This document shows positions 51,119 through 60,653 of a stretch of DNA of 64,000 bases, piece after piece. A program made the position numbers and the translations under genes. Numbering within the stretch: the stretch's first letter is position 1; each line of letters begins with the position of its first letter. The notes beneath the pieces were generated by a model that saw only the letters and a program-made list of their open reading frames with translations, searched no databases and was not told the origin of the DNA. Source of the DNA: Candidatus Pantoea gossypiicola (lineage in GTDB: Bacteria > Pseudomonadota > Gammaproteobacteria > Enterobacterales > Enterobacteriaceae); contig NZ_VWVM01000014.1 of the NCBI RefSeq assembly GCF_008632075.1, forward strand, positions 78,908 through 142,907. The letters run 5' to 3'.

Positions 51119-52591
51119 ATGAAAAAAATTATTATTATTTTGCACTGCATTCTTATTACCCAATATTCTTTTGCTGCCGATAAAAAACTTTTATCAGGCA
51201 GCGAGCCAGCTATTAATGAAGCACCGGCAGGTTTCTGGGGCGTATTTTCAAAAACGCCGGACCCCGGAACCTTACCTGCGAGCGGATCTGCGCTGGCAGA
51301 CAAATTACAAATTAATCCGGCAGAAACTGAAATGCAGCCTGCAGCGTCGAACGGAGCTGAAAGCTTTCCGGCTGACTGGCAGGCGGCTATCCAGCAGGCG
51401 GTGAATCATCATCCCTCCATCAGCAGCAGCATTGCGACGCTGGAGTCATCAGGGTTCACCATTGATGCCGCAAAAGCGGGCTATCTGCCCTCTGTAAAAG
51501 CGGGTATCACAACCGGTCGACAGCAGGATGAAGGCAGTGGTCATATTGCCACCGTCGGCCTCTCTCAGATGCTTTACGACTTTGGTAAAACCGGCAGCGC
51601 GGTCGATCAGGCCAGCGCGAAATATCTGCGTCAGCAGGCCACTGTTCTGATGCAAATCGACACCATTATTGAACAGACCGCACTGGCCTTGAACGAGGTC
51701 TATCGCTCGATGCAGCTACTTGATAATTCGAAGAGAGAGGTGAAAGCCCTGCGGGATATCCTGGCGCTGACGCAAATGCGTGCCGATGCCGGAGCCAGCA
51801 CACGGGTGGATCCGGTTCAGGCGCAGGCGCGCGTTGAAGCCGCACAGGCAGAGCAACTGGATCTGGAAATCAAACTGCAGCAGCAGAAATACCATCTGCA
51901 ATCCCTGCTGGGACAGCCGGTTGCCGAAAAGAAAATATCTGCGCCGATCTCGCTGCTGCCGCTGATTGAGCGTCAGAACGCCCGGATCGATTTAAACCGT
52001 AACCCGACTATTTTAGTCGCCCAGGCCGATGCCGCCGTGGCACTGGCCGAATTACGAAATTACAAAGCGCAGCGCTATCCCACATTATCGCTTGAAGCCA
52101 ACACCAATAAATATATCGGTGACATTGCGGATTATCAGCGCCATAGCCAGTACCAGAACGTTTATCTGTCTGTTAACAGCACGCTTTATCAGGGCGGCGC
52201 ATTAGTGGCGCAGGAAAGTGCCAGTGCCAGAGCGCTGGAAGCGGCCAGAACGACCATAGCCAGTAAAAAACTGGAGATCAGCGATCAGCAACGCAATTAT
52301 TTCCAGAGCGTAAAGGGATTACAAAAAAATATCAGCCTGCTGAAGCGTCGTATGAAAACGATTATGGAGACGCGCTCTCTTTATCGTGAGCAATATTTAT
52401 CGCTGGGTAATCGAAACGTACTCGACTTACTTAACGCCGAACAGGAAATAAGCCGTGCTCAGCAGGATTTAATTAATGCCCGCTGCGACCTCTGGGCCTC
52501 TTCCGTTAATTATCTGGTATTAACCGGTATGGCACGCGAAGCGTTTGATTTAAATAATAAGGTCATTCAGGGACTGCGCATTGCGCCGTAA
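51119..52591 (+). CDS. bapB: TolC-family outer-membrane protein of the adhesin type I secretion system
   Basis: Protein of 490 residues with a signal peptide (MKKIIIILHCILITQYSFA). After a ~60-residue spacer comes the outer-membrane-efflux fold in two halves: AIQQAVNHHPSISSSIATLESSGFTIDAAKAGYLPSVKAG and NPTILVAQADAAVALAELRNYKAQRYPTLSLEANTN, with LYDFGKTGSAVDQ and LYQGGALVAQESAS as the paired strand-to-helix repeats. It gives the outer-membrane channel for BapA export. The ribosome-binding site is poor (GGAG is over 20 bases away), which hints at low or coupled translation. The symbol follows the order of Salmonella bapABCD. Confidence 0.85.
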   Translation: MKKIIIILHCILITQYSFAADKKLLSGSEPAINEAPAGFWGVFSKTPDPGTLPASGSALADKLQINPAETEMQPAASNGAESFPADWQAAIQQAVNHHPSISSSIATLESSGFTIDAAKAGYLPSVKAGITTGRQQDEGSGHIATVGLSQMLYDFGKTGSAVDQASAKYLRQQATVLMQIDTIIEQTALALNEVYRSMQLLDNSKREVKALRDILALTQMRADAGASTRVDPVQAQARVEAAQAEQLDLEIKLQQQKYHLQSLLGQPVAEKKISAPISLLPLIERQNARIDLNRNPTILVAQADAAVALAELRNYKAQRYPTLSLEANTNKYIGDIADYQRHSQYQNVYLSVNSTLYQGGALVAQESASARALEAARTTIASKKLEISDQQRNYFQSVKGLQKNISLLKRRMKTIMETRSLYREQYLSLGNRNVLDLLNAEQEISRAQQDLINARCDLWASSVNYLVLTGMAREAFDLNNKVIQGLRIAP

Positions 52592-52619
52592 TTCTGTCAG
52601 CAATGAAGAGAAGATGATA

Positions 52620-54827
52620 ATGAACACAATATCTGACAGCGAGAATGCATCAGCACAGCCTCACGCGAAAAAGGCTTATACCCCCTGGCTCGACGCGCTG
52701 CTGCTGGTGGCGAAACATTACCGCCTTGATGGTTCACCTGAACGGGTGAAAGGCGAAGCGGAATGGCATATGCAGCACTTTTCACAGGATGCCCTGATTG
52801 AAAATATGGCGCGCCAGCTCGGCCTGCTGGTGATTTTTGACGCGTTTGACCCGGATCAGCTCGATCCGTGGCGCATGCCGTTGATCGTCGATTTCGGTCC
52901 CCGCGGCGTCGGCGTCATCACCACGGTGGGCGAAGATGGCCAGGTCAGCGTGATGCTGAGCGGTGAAAAACAGCTGCAGACCACGCTGAGTATTGCAGAG
53001 CTGTCGCAGCATGCACAGCGCGTGTTGCTGGCCAAACCGGAGTCCTCCGTGCCGGATGCGCGGGTGGATGATTACATCAAGCCGCATCGTGCTGACTGGC
53101 TGTGGCAGACCATTCTTCGTGAGTGGCCAGCCTATGTGAACGTGATGTTTGCGTCGCTGATCTCCAACGTGCTGGGCCTCTCCGCGATGCTCTTCACCAT
53201 GCAGGTGTATGACCGGGTGATCCCTTCCCAGTCGGTGCCCTCGCTCTGGGTACTGTTTGGTGGCGTCATGATCGCCCTGACCTGCGTGTTTGTAATGCGT
53301 ATTATCCGCACGCATATCTCTGATGCAGCCGGTAAAAGCGCGGATCTGCGCATCTCCGATCGCGTCTTTGGTCACGCGCTGCGGATCCGTAACGATCAGC
53401 GTCCCAAATCGACCGGATCGTTTATTGCCCAGATCCGCGAGCTGGAACAGATTCGTGAGCTGATTACCTCGACCACCATCTCCGCGATTGCCGATCTGCC
53501 TTTTTTAATCATCTTCCTCTTTATCCTCTGGTTACTGGGTGGATGGCTGGTACTGGTTCCGCTGACGGCGATTCCGCTGATTGTTATTCCGGGCCTGCTG
53601 GCGCAGGGTTCGCTGGCGAAGCTCTCCAAAGCGACCATGCGCGAGTCTGCGGTGCGCAGCGCCATGCTGGTTGAGACCGTACAGGGCATGGATGACATCA
53701 AGCTGCTGCGCGCAGAGCCTTACTTTCAGAACCAGTGGAATCACCTGAATGAGGTGATCAGTAAATCTTCACAGAAGCAGCGTTTTGTCAGCGGCCTGCT
53801 GATGAGCTGGACCAGTGAAGTCCAGACCGTTGCCTATGTCAGCGTGGTGCTGGTGGGGGCCTTTTTTGCCATGAGCGGTGACCTCTCTACCGGCGTGTTG
53901 ATTGGCTGCTCGATGCTGGCCTCACGCATGATGGCACCGCTGGGCCAGCTGGCGATGATATTTGGCCGCTGGCAGCAGGCCAAAGTAGCACGCGAAGGAC
54001 TGGAGAACCTGCTTAACAGCGAGGTCGATCAGCCAGAGCGCAGCATCCGCATTCATCGCCCGCGCATTAACGGCGAATATGCGCTCTCTGACGTCATCTA
54101 TCGCTACGATCCGAACTCACCTGATCCGGTGCTGACGGTGAAAAAGCTGACCATTAAAGCCGGTGAGAAAGTGGCGCTGCTGGGACGTAATGGATCCGGT
54201 AAATCGACGCTGTTACAGCTGATGGCGGGTCTGCTACAGCCAGGTGAAGGTGCCCTGCTGCTGGATAGCGTGCGGCTCTCTTCCATTGACCCGCTGGATG
54301 TACGGCGTGACGTCGGACTGCTCACCCAGAACGCCTCCCTGTTCTACGGCACGATCCGCGAGAACTTACGCCTGGGCATGCCGCTGGCGACGGAAGAGGA
54401 GATGCTTCAGGCTCTGGAGATCAGCGGCGCACTCGACTTTATTCAGCGCCTGCCGGAAGGCATGGATTACCTGTTGCAGGAAGGCGGCAAAGGTTTGTCT
54501 GGCGGCCAGCGTCAGCAGCTGTTGCTGGCACGCACCCTGCTCCGCCAGCCCAGCGTACTGCTGCTGGATGAACCTACCGCCTGGCTGGATGATGCCGCTG
54601 AAAAACATCTGATTGAACGGCTGATGACGTGGATGGGTAACCGTACCTTGATCATCGCCACCCATCGTCCGGCGGTATTGCAGCTGGTTGACCGCATCAT
54701 GCTGATGGATAAAGGCAGGATTGCGCGGGATGGTTCAAAAGCAGAGATGCTGGTCACCCGGCCCGAAGCCAGTGCCGCGCCGCATCAGGGCAAAGTGAAT
54801 GTTAAACCGCAGGGAGCAGAGGCATGA
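52620..54827 (+). CDS. bapC: type I secretion ABC transporter (LapB/BapC type) with C39-like domain
   Basis: Protein of 735 residues from ATG 52620 (AGAAG at good spacing); ATG 52614 is an alternative. The N-terminal ~150 residues (WLDALLLVAKHYRLDGSPE, LIVDFGPRGVGVITTVGEDGQ) are a C39-peptidase-like domain lacking the catalytic Cys, as in exporters of large adhesins that are not cleaved. The transmembrane domain spans ~175-450 (PAYVNVMFASLISNVLGLSAML). The ATPase has Walker A GRNGSGKST, signature LSGGQRQQLLLART, Walker B VLLLDEPTAWLD and IATHRPAVL. It powers BapA export and overlaps the next gene by four bases. Confidence 0.9.
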   Translation: MNTISDSENASAQPHAKKAYTPWLDALLLVAKHYRLDGSPERVKGEAEWHMQHFSQDALIENMARQLGLLVIFDAFDPDQLDPWRMPLIVDFGPRGVGVITTVGEDGQVSVMLSGEKQLQTTLSIAELSQHAQRVLLAKPESSVPDARVDDYIKPHRADWLWQTILREWPAYVNVMFASLISNVLGLSAMLFTMQVYDRVIPSQSVPSLWVLFGGVMIALTCVFVMRIIRTHISDAAGKSADLRISDRVFGHALRIRNDQRPKSTGSFIAQIRELEQIRELITSTTISAIADLPFLIIFLFILWLLGGWLVLVPLTAIPLIVIPGLLAQGSLAKLSKATMRESAVRSAMLVETVQGMDDIKLLRAEPYFQNQWNHLNEVISKSSQKQRFVSGLLMSWTSEVQTVAYVSVVLVGAFFAMSGDLSTGVLIGCSMLASRMMAPLGQLAMIFGRWQQAKVAREGLENLLNSEVDQPERSIRIHRPRINGEYALSDVIYRYDPNSPDPVLTVKKLTIKAGEKVALLGRNGSGKSTLLQLMAGLLQPGEGALLLDSVRLSSIDPLDVRRDVGLLTQNASLFYGTIRENLRLGMPLATEEEMLQALEISGALDFIQRLPEGMDYLLQEGGKGLSGGQRQQLLLARTLLRQPSVLLLDEPTAWLDDAAEKHLIERLMTWMGNRTLIIATHRPAVLQLVDRIMLMDKGRIARDGSKAEMLVTRPEASAAPHQGKVNVKPQGAEA

Positions 54828-56005
54828 GTTTCTCCTTATTCCGTAAAAAGAAGCATCAACGTTCCCGTCAGCGGGTTTCTTCCGGCGGCCTGATTATTAT
54901 GTCGGTGCTGGTCATGCTGCTGCTGTTCTTTGTCTGGGCTTCTAACTTTGAACTGGATGAAGTCACCGTGGGTGTCGGCAAAGTGGTGCCCAGCTCACAC
55001 GAGCAGATCATCCAGTCACTGGAAGGCGGGATTCTGAAAGAGCTGAAGGTTCACGAAGGCGATGTGGTTGAGGCGGGTCAGGTACTGGCCCTGTTAGACC
55101 CCACCCAGATTGACTCCGGTGTGCAGGAGAGCACGTCGCGTTTACGCGCGGCGCTCGCGACGGCGGCCCGCTTGCAGGCTGAGACGGCAGGCACGCCGCT
55201 GACCTTTCCGCCTGAGGTATTAGCGGATCCGTCCCTGGTGGCTGCTGAGACGGCGCTTTATCACTCGCGTCGTGAGAACTACAGCAAAACCATCAGCGGC
55301 CTGACCGAAGCGCTGAGCCTGATTAACCGCGAGCTGCAGCTGACCTCTTCCCTGGTGGCAAAAGGCGCAGCCAGTAACGTGGAAGTGCTGCGTCTGAAAC
55401 GTCAGGCTAACGACCTGCAAAGTAAGCTCAACGACGCGGAAAATAACTACATCGTGCAGGCACGTGAAGAGCTGGCGAAAGCCAACGCCGAAGCGGCATC
55501 TCAGCGATCGATTATCATCGGGCGGGCGGACTCGCTGAAGCGCACGGTTATCGTCACGCCGGTCAGAGGGATCGTTAAAGATATCGAGGTAAACACGGTC
55601 GGCGGCGTGATTCCGCAGCGCGGCAATCTGATGGAAATTGTGCCGCTGGATGAGCAGCTAATGATTGAGGCGCAGATCGCCCCGCGCGATGTCGCCTTTA
55701 TCACACCAGGCCAGCGTGCGGTGGTGAAGCTGACCGCGTATGACTACAACATCTATGGGGGGCTGGAGGGCAAAGTAGCCTCTATTTCTCCCGACACCAT
55801 TCAGGATGAAGTTCATCGCGACCAGTACTATTACCGCGTCTACATCCGCACCGAAAAGGATTATCTGGTCAATAAAAAGGGCAAAAAGTTTCCGGTTTAT
55901 CCGGGGATGATCGCGATGGGTGAGATCCACACCGGCAGTAAAACCATCATGGAGTATCTGATGAAACCGCTGAACCGGGCGAAAGAAGCGCTGCGGGAGA
56001 GGTAA
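54824..56005 (+). CDS. bapD: HlyD-family periplasmic adaptor of the adhesin type I secretion system
   Basis: Protein of 393 residues. A short basic cytoplasmic N-terminus (RKKKHQRSRQRVSS) precedes one membrane helix (GLIIMSVLVMLLLFFVWAS). The lipoyl half EGGILKELKVHEGDVVEAGQVLALLD, a helical hairpin (~95-240) and the family end pattern (VTPVRGIVKDIEVNTVGGVI, LDEQLMIEAQIAPRDVAFI, VYPGMIAMGEIHTGSKTIMEYLMKPL) follow. It links the ABC transporter to the TolC-like channel. ATGA overlap with bapC shows coupling. It is the last gene of the operon; a good terminator follows. Confidence 0.92.
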   Translation: MSFSLFRKKKHQRSRQRVSSGGLIIMSVLVMLLLFFVWASNFELDEVTVGVGKVVPSSHEQIIQSLEGGILKELKVHEGDVVEAGQVLALLDPTQIDSGVQESTSRLRAALATAARLQAETAGTPLTFPPEVLADPSLVAAETALYHSRRENYSKTISGLTEALSLINRELQLTSSLVAKGAASNVEVLRLKRQANDLQSKLNDAENNYIVQAREELAKANAEAASQRSIIIGRADSLKRTVIVTPVRGIVKDIEVNTVGGVIPQRGNLMEIVPLDEQLMIEAQIAPRDVAFITPGQRAVVKLTAYDYNIYGGLEGKVASISPDTIQDEVHRDQYYYRVYIRTEKDYLVNKKGKKFPVYPGMIAMGEIHTGSKTIMEYLMKPLNRAKEALRER

Positions 56006-56040
56006 AATCTGCGGGGGCTAGAGATGGCACGGTGAAAATA

Positions 56041-56078
56041 CATGTCCGGGCTTCTGAACCTGCCTGGACATGCTTTTT
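56041..56078 (+). terminator. intrinsic terminator of the bap operon
   Basis: CATGTCCGGG and CCTGGACATG pair over 10 bp (one G-U) around a 12-base loop, followed by CTTTTTGCTT, 35 bases after the bapD stop. Confidence 0.8.
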
Positions 56079-56274
56079 GCTTAAAGTTAGTCGTATAAGT
56101 AGTCGCAGTGAAGATAGCGCTGTTTAGTTCTGTAGGGAAAGTGTCGCTGTATCGGTAAGTCGGTCACCAGTGCTTAATGGGATCAGACCCGATGCACAGG
56201 CGATCGTCCTCGTCAGCCGGGTTAGTGCTATGAGAGGGTCTAATTACAGCACAGCGGTTGGGTCGGTGGATGAT

Positions 56275-57111
56275 TCAGGGTGATGAAGTTTGATTACCCG
56301 CGGCTGAAACGTCAGCTGGCGGCGCTGAAAGAATAGCGCAGCGTTTATCCAGTAGCGACTCAACGGACGCCCGATTGCCCTTATCCCAGCCGCGCCGGGT
56401 GGTTAGCAGGATAAACCCTTTTTCTCCCGAAAAAGTCGTCGGGATGAGTGCCACGCCAGACTCCCCCAGCTGCGGCGAGGAGAGATGGAAATGGCGCGCC
56501 ACGGAGGAAACAGGATAGATACCCATCGCCGTCGGCTGCATAACGCGACGGGCATAGTAGGTGTGATTCAGCAAACGGTCAGGCAAGGGCCGCCAGTCAT
56601 TATGAATAAAGGGGCGCTCGGCCTGAAGCTGGCGATAGACATCTTCCCGCAGGCAGGTCAGATGAATATGCAGTTGATTCTGGCTGCGGCCATAAGCGGA
56701 ATTCAGCGCCATGCCGAGCCGATCCTCAGGCACTTCAGCACCGTAGGCCGCTATCAGACGATAGCGCATTAACCAGGCGTAGCCGAAATAATCGGGACGT
56801 CCGGGACGCGACAGCGCAATGCTCTCGATACCGGACATCGCCACCGTGGGCACCAGAATAAAGTGCAACCTGTGACGAGGATTCTGGATGATGCTGTAGC
56901 CCTGTGTGTTGTCCTGCGGCAGATAGACTTGCTGGCAGGGTGCCGGATCGCGACGGTAGTGATAGTTATTCATGCAGAGGTCATGCGTGACCATCCACAG
57001 CGCGTCAGAGCGGGCGCATCCAACCAGTAGCAGCGCGATGACCAGCGGCAGAGATTGGCATAGCCACTCAAACATCCTGTCCAGAAAATGGTGTTTGGTT
57101 AAGCGACTCAA
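56275..57111 (-). CDS. cdh: CDP-diacylglycerol diphosphatase Cdh
   Basis: Protein of 278 residues. LVIALLLVGCARSD has a lipobox-like end, so it is either membrane-anchored or a lipoprotein; E. coli Cdh has an N-terminal anchor. The catalytic HIT-like motif is in NSAYGRSQNQLHIHLTCLREDV, and the body shows YSIIQNPRHRLHFILVPT and HTYYARRVM as in Cdh. It splits CDP-diacylglycerol into phosphatidate and CMP at the membrane. Start at 57111; M13 (MFEWLCQSLPLVI) is a possible later start that would give a more usual signal. It is convergent with the bap operon. Confidence 0.87.
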   Translation of the reverse strand: MSRLTKHHFLDRMFEWLCQSLPLVIALLLVGCARSDALWMVTHDLCMNNYHYRRDPAPCQQVYLPQDNTQGYSIIQNPRHRLHFILVPTVAMSGIESIALSRPGRPDYFGYAWLMRYRLIAAYGAEVPEDRLGMALNSAYGRSQNQLHIHLTCLREDVYRQLQAERPFIHNDWRPLPDRLLNHTYYARRVMQPTAMGIYPVSSVARHFHLSSPQLGESGVALIPTTFSGEKGFILLTTRRGWDKGNRASVESLLDKRCAILSAPPADVSAAGNQTSSP

Positions 57112-57852
57112 TGCGAATATTCTCTCAGAAAGACGGGGTCACTCTGGTCACAGAGGGAGCTTTTGCCATGAATTTATCTCCCTTTGTCGCAGAAGTCAGA
57201 CACCCTGTAAGTTAACCGCCGTCCGTTACCTTTATCAAAGCTCTCTTCGAATTCATAACCAGGGCGGAACTGCCTGCAATGTGACGCGAAGATGGAATGA
57301 CATTCAGAAACAGGCCCAAGGCTGACATTTTAGTCCGCTTTTTTTCCGGACATAGAGTCGCTATACCGATATCCCCATGAAAAGCTGGTTCTGGCCTGCC
57401 TGCTATCTGACTTTTCACTGTCGCAGCAAACCGGATGCCGCCCGCACTGCGGATAGCATTAAAACATTCGGCTGCCATTTTACCAAAGGAAAAACTAACT
57501 TATTTTACTCATCATTTTATTATTAATTATCACAATAGAACAACAATGATTATTATATTCCAATTTTATTTTTGAAAAGAATTGTGAATTACCATTTTAC
57601 GTAAAAGCGTTATTTATCATTCTGCAAAGAGCTCTGAAATATGGCGAAGATCACACATCTGTAATCTAAAAAGGATTATGTTTGCTAAGAATAAACAGAA
57701 ACTGAATTTATAAATAAAAATATTGCTATTGATTTTGTTAAGATCACGCCAGATTAGCTGTGGTTAACCATCATAAATCAATATATTTTTTATTTTATAC
57801 CTTTGATTTAAAAATGAGGCAGTTTACTCATTAATTCGCCAGGGAGGATACA
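57112..57852. other. 741-base intergenic region
   Basis: No gene with a recognised family. An 88-residue minus-strand frame (57212-57478) is open but has no start signal or family resemblance I can defend. GTCCG...CGGAC around a T7 loop forms a small hairpin at 57333-57351. From about 57480 to 57845 the DNA is very AT-rich, before the GH18-type gene, again suggesting a foreign or silenced segment. Confidence 0.4.
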
Positions 57853-58989
57853 ATGAAAAAAAACTACAACAAAAGAGCATTTATTAAAAAGATGCTTATT
57901 ATTTCCGCTGTCGCACTATTTCAGAGCGCCTGCTGTTCACGAAAAAATAGTCCGAACAAGGATGAAAAGCCTGTTCCGTCCCTGAGTAATAGCCTTTGGC
58001 TGCCCAACTGGCGAATGCAGAAATCGCTGCAATCTGCACTCAATGCCATAAAATATGGCCATGTTGAAACCGTATCACCCTTCTGGTACGAGCTGGATAA
58101 CAACGGCGATCTTGTGGAAAAGCCAGGATCAGAAGGCCTGACGATTCCAGACGAAGCTACCACCACATTGCTGCAAAAAAGCGGTGCCCGGGTACTGCCG
58201 ACCATCACAACGACACTTATGCCAGACAATTTTATCGAGCTTTACAGCGACCTTACGCGACAGCAAAAGCTCGCGCGCGTCATCAGAGAGACAGTTTTAG
58301 CAAATGGCTATGATGGTATTGATCTTGACCTGGAAAATATTGCTCTGACAACGGATATCTTTGTCGCTCAAACCGTACGTAACGTTTTCACCTCATTATG
58401 CCGTATTGTTTCCTCTGAACTGGCAGAAGCTGATAAATTGTTAAGCATTACCGTTATGCCACGCTGGTCTGATCGATATGAGATCTGGCGAAATAAATTA
58501 ATACCCGCTGTTTATGATTATAACGCCCTTTCCAGAACGGCATCGGTGTTGCGCATAATGGCCTATGACCAACACGCACCGAATACACCACCCGGCCCAA
58601 TCGCAGGTTTTGAGTGGGTGAAAAGCATTTGTTACTGGACCCGCCATAATGTGTTTTCGACAGCGCAGGTCGAGATCGGTATTCCTCTCTATGGACGACA
58701 CTGGGGCGCGGGAAAAGTAGTCAGCGTGCTCTATGATGACATGACTGAATTACGCAAAAGATTTCCGCTTAACAAGGTTATTTACAGTACGAATGAAAGA
58801 GAGGAAACCCTCTCCTGGGTAGACGCCGCAGGCGCGCCACATACCGTCTGGTATAGCAGCGATCGTTCGGTAGAAGACAGGGTCGCTCTGATTAAGTCAT
58901 ATGGTTTTCGGGGTGGCGCTTTCTGGGCCGCATCCTATGAAAGCCCCTCCTTATGGAAAGCACCTGCTCTTACATTCCGTGCGGTATAG
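57853..58989 (+). CDS. GH18-family glycoside hydrolase-like lipoprotein
   Basis: Protein of 378 residues from ATG 57853 (GGGAGG upstream). A basic start KKNYNKRAFIKKMLIIS and ALFQSACC suggest a lipoprotein signal with Cys ~27. The GH18 catalytic motif DxxDxDxE is complete in ANGYDGIDLDLENI near residue 160, and RIMAYDQH supplies the later Tyr-Asp. SPFWYELDNNGDLV and GIPLYGRHWGAG resemble the YaaH/spore-cortex-type GH18 subgroup, which acts on N-acetylglucosamine polymers. It could cut peptidoglycan or exopolysaccharide at the envelope. It is rather AT-rich and followed by a broken peptidase and an amidase, which suggests transfer. Confidence 0.78.
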   Translation: MKKNYNKRAFIKKMLIISAVALFQSACCSRKNSPNKDEKPVPSLSNSLWLPNWRMQKSLQSALNAIKYGHVETVSPFWYELDNNGDLVEKPGSEGLTIPDEATTTLLQKSGARVLPTITTTLMPDNFIELYSDLTRQQKLARVIRETVLANGYDGIDLDLENIALTTDIFVAQTVRNVFTSLCRIVSSELAEADKLLSITVMPRWSDRYEIWRNKLIPAVYDYNALSRTASVLRIMAYDQHAPNTPPGPIAGFEWVKSICYWTRHNVFSTAQVEIGIPLYGRHWGAGKVVSVLYDDMTELRKRFPLNKVIYSTNEREETLSWVDAAGAPHTVWYSSDRSVEDRVALIKSYGFRGGAFWAASYESPSLWKAPALTFRAV

Positions 58990-59038
58990 CTAATCCCCTT
59001 AGCTCACATTCATTGTTTCCTCAGATAAGGATCCAGAG

Positions 59039-59595
59039 ATGAAAACGGTTAAATTTACGGATAAGAAAAACATCAGCAAAAGTATTCAGATGAAAAAATC
59101 GGATACACTATTTGCATTAAGATTTAAGAAACCCCACCCCGACTATTCTGATAAAAAAGCAAAAAAAATTTTTCATCATAATCAATGGCATCTGATGCCG
59201 ATTATTTACCCTTTCCAGTCTGACCAGAGGCATCTGGACAACCGATGTAACGGGACCGAATGGATATAATCCCGGCTATGTTAATTATGGTGATGAATAT
59301 GGTAATTACCTGAATTACTTTGGCGGTACGTCTAGCGCATGTCCTGGCGCAGCAGGCGTGGCTGCGTTAGTGTTATCGGCAAACCCTGATTTAACCCTGA
59401 AAGAACTCAGGCAAATATTAAAAGAGTGCTGCGATAAAATTAATCCGGAAAATGGACATTATAGCAGGACCGGACACAGTAAATGTGTATGGGTATGGCA
59501 GGCTGAATGCGAAGAAAGCCGTGCAGTTAGCGCTGGAACGAAAAAACAATCAGTCTGAAATTTCAGAAAGCAATATTTCGCTTACCTCAACATAA
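59039..59595 (+). pseudogene. remnant of an S8 (subtilisin-like) peptidase
   Basis: The start (ATG 59039 with AAGGA upstream) gives ~60 residues (KTVKFTDKKNISKSIQMKK), then the frame is lost. From 59226, in the next frame, RGIWTTDVTGPNGYNPGYVN leads to the subtilisin serine motif FGGTSSACPGAAGVAALVLS and NPDLTLKELRQILKECC. Near 59475 a second shift is needed to continue into YGYGRLNAKKAVQLALE, ending TAA 59593-59595. The Asp and His domains of the catalytic triad are missing, so a large internal deletion and at least one more frameshift have occurred. It cannot encode an active protease. Confidence 0.85.
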
Positions 59596-59678
59596 TCTGT
59601 ATCAGGCTGGCTAAACATATCATAGAAAGAGAACCGGGCAATTCACTGCCTTATTAAGTACCCAGGGAGTTTTTAATA

Positions 59679-60596
59679 ATGGAACAGCTTTACCTTTCTT
59701 CTGATTCAGGATTTTTTCACAGAAAATTTTTAATCGCCGTAATGGCGCTGCTCTTAGCAGGTTGTGCCGCACGTCCTGTAATGATGGAAAAACGCGCGGG
59801 CTATTATGCCAGCCATCGCTTTACCGCAACAGGAGTGAACGAAAGAGTCAGATTTCTTGTTATACATTATACCGCGCTGGATGACGCTCAGTCACTCAGG
59901 ACGCTGACAAAGGATCAGGTTAGCGCGCACTACCTTATTCCAGATGCGCCCGCGTCCCAGCAGGGAGAACCGGTCGTGCTGCAGTTGGTCGACGAAAACA
60001 AACGAGCATGGCACGCGGGCGTCAGTAACTGGCGTGGCAGATCAAATCTGAACGACTCTTCAATCGGCATAGAGATCGTTAATCAAGGTTATACCGACGA
60101 TATGCTGGAGAATCGCACCTGGTATCCCTACAAGGAGAAACAGATCGCCGCCCTCACGGCCCTGGCGAAAGATATTATTGAGCGCTACCAGATCGCCCCC
60201 GACAATGTACTGGGGCACAGTGACATCGCCCCTTTACGCAAACAGGATCCCGGCCGGCTATTCCCCTGGGAACGGCTGTCGGCATCAGGAATAGGCGCCT
60301 GGCCAGATAAAGATGCGGTAAGCCGCAATCTCGCAGGCCGCAAACCAGAAGCGCCTGCTGACGTCAGCGTCATCCAGGGGCTTCTGAAAGAGTATGGTTA
60401 TGATCAAATCCCCCAGAGTGGCGTCCTGGATCAGGATACCCGAAAAACCCTTAGCGCATTTCAGATGCACTTCCGTCCAGAGAATATCAGTGGATATGCC
60501 GATGCGGAGACAGAAGCCATTGCAAAAGCGCTGGTTGAAAAATATCGGCGTGCCGCTCCGCTGGCGGTCACACGCGACAGTGATAATGCGGGGTAA
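59679..60596 (+). CDS. amiD: AmiD-type N-acetylmuramoyl-L-alanine amidase lipoprotein
   Basis: Protein of 305 residues. KFLIAVMALLLAGCAARP has a lipobox LAGC (Cys ~29), so an outer-membrane lipoprotein facing the periplasm is likely, as for E. coli AmiD. The zinc-amidase domain shows the first His in FLVIHYTALDD, HAGVSN, and the second His and Asp in LGHSDIAPLRKQDPGRLFPW. A C-terminal peptidoglycan-binding domain has VIQGLLKEYGYDQIPQSGVLDQDTRKTLSAFQMHF. It splits the MurNAc-L-Ala bond of muropeptides. GGGAG precedes the start. It is longer at the N-terminus and tail than E. coli AmiD (276 residues), so it may be a paralogue. Confidence 0.82.
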   Translation: MEQLYLSSDSGFFHRKFLIAVMALLLAGCAARPVMMEKRAGYYASHRFTATGVNERVRFLVIHYTALDDAQSLRTLTKDQVSAHYLIPDAPASQQGEPVVLQLVDENKRAWHAGVSNWRGRSNLNDSSIGIEIVNQGYTDDMLENRTWYPYKEKQIAALTALAKDIIERYQIAPDNVLGHSDIAPLRKQDPGRLFPWERLSASGIGAWPDKDAVSRNLAGRKPEAPADVSVIQGLLKEYGYDQIPQSGVLDQDTRKTLSAFQMHFRPENISGYADAETEAIAKALVEKYRRAAPLAVTRDSDNAG

Positions 60597-60653
60597 TGAC
60601 AGACGATGCACCGATGCAGGAAAAAATTGAGGAAATATAAGGAGGATAAGTTG

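Noticed and set aside
57212..57478. 88-codon minus-strand frame between cdh and the GH18-type gene
   Set aside because: No ribosome-binding site, signal peptide or recognisable family; it ends in non-coding-looking DNA.
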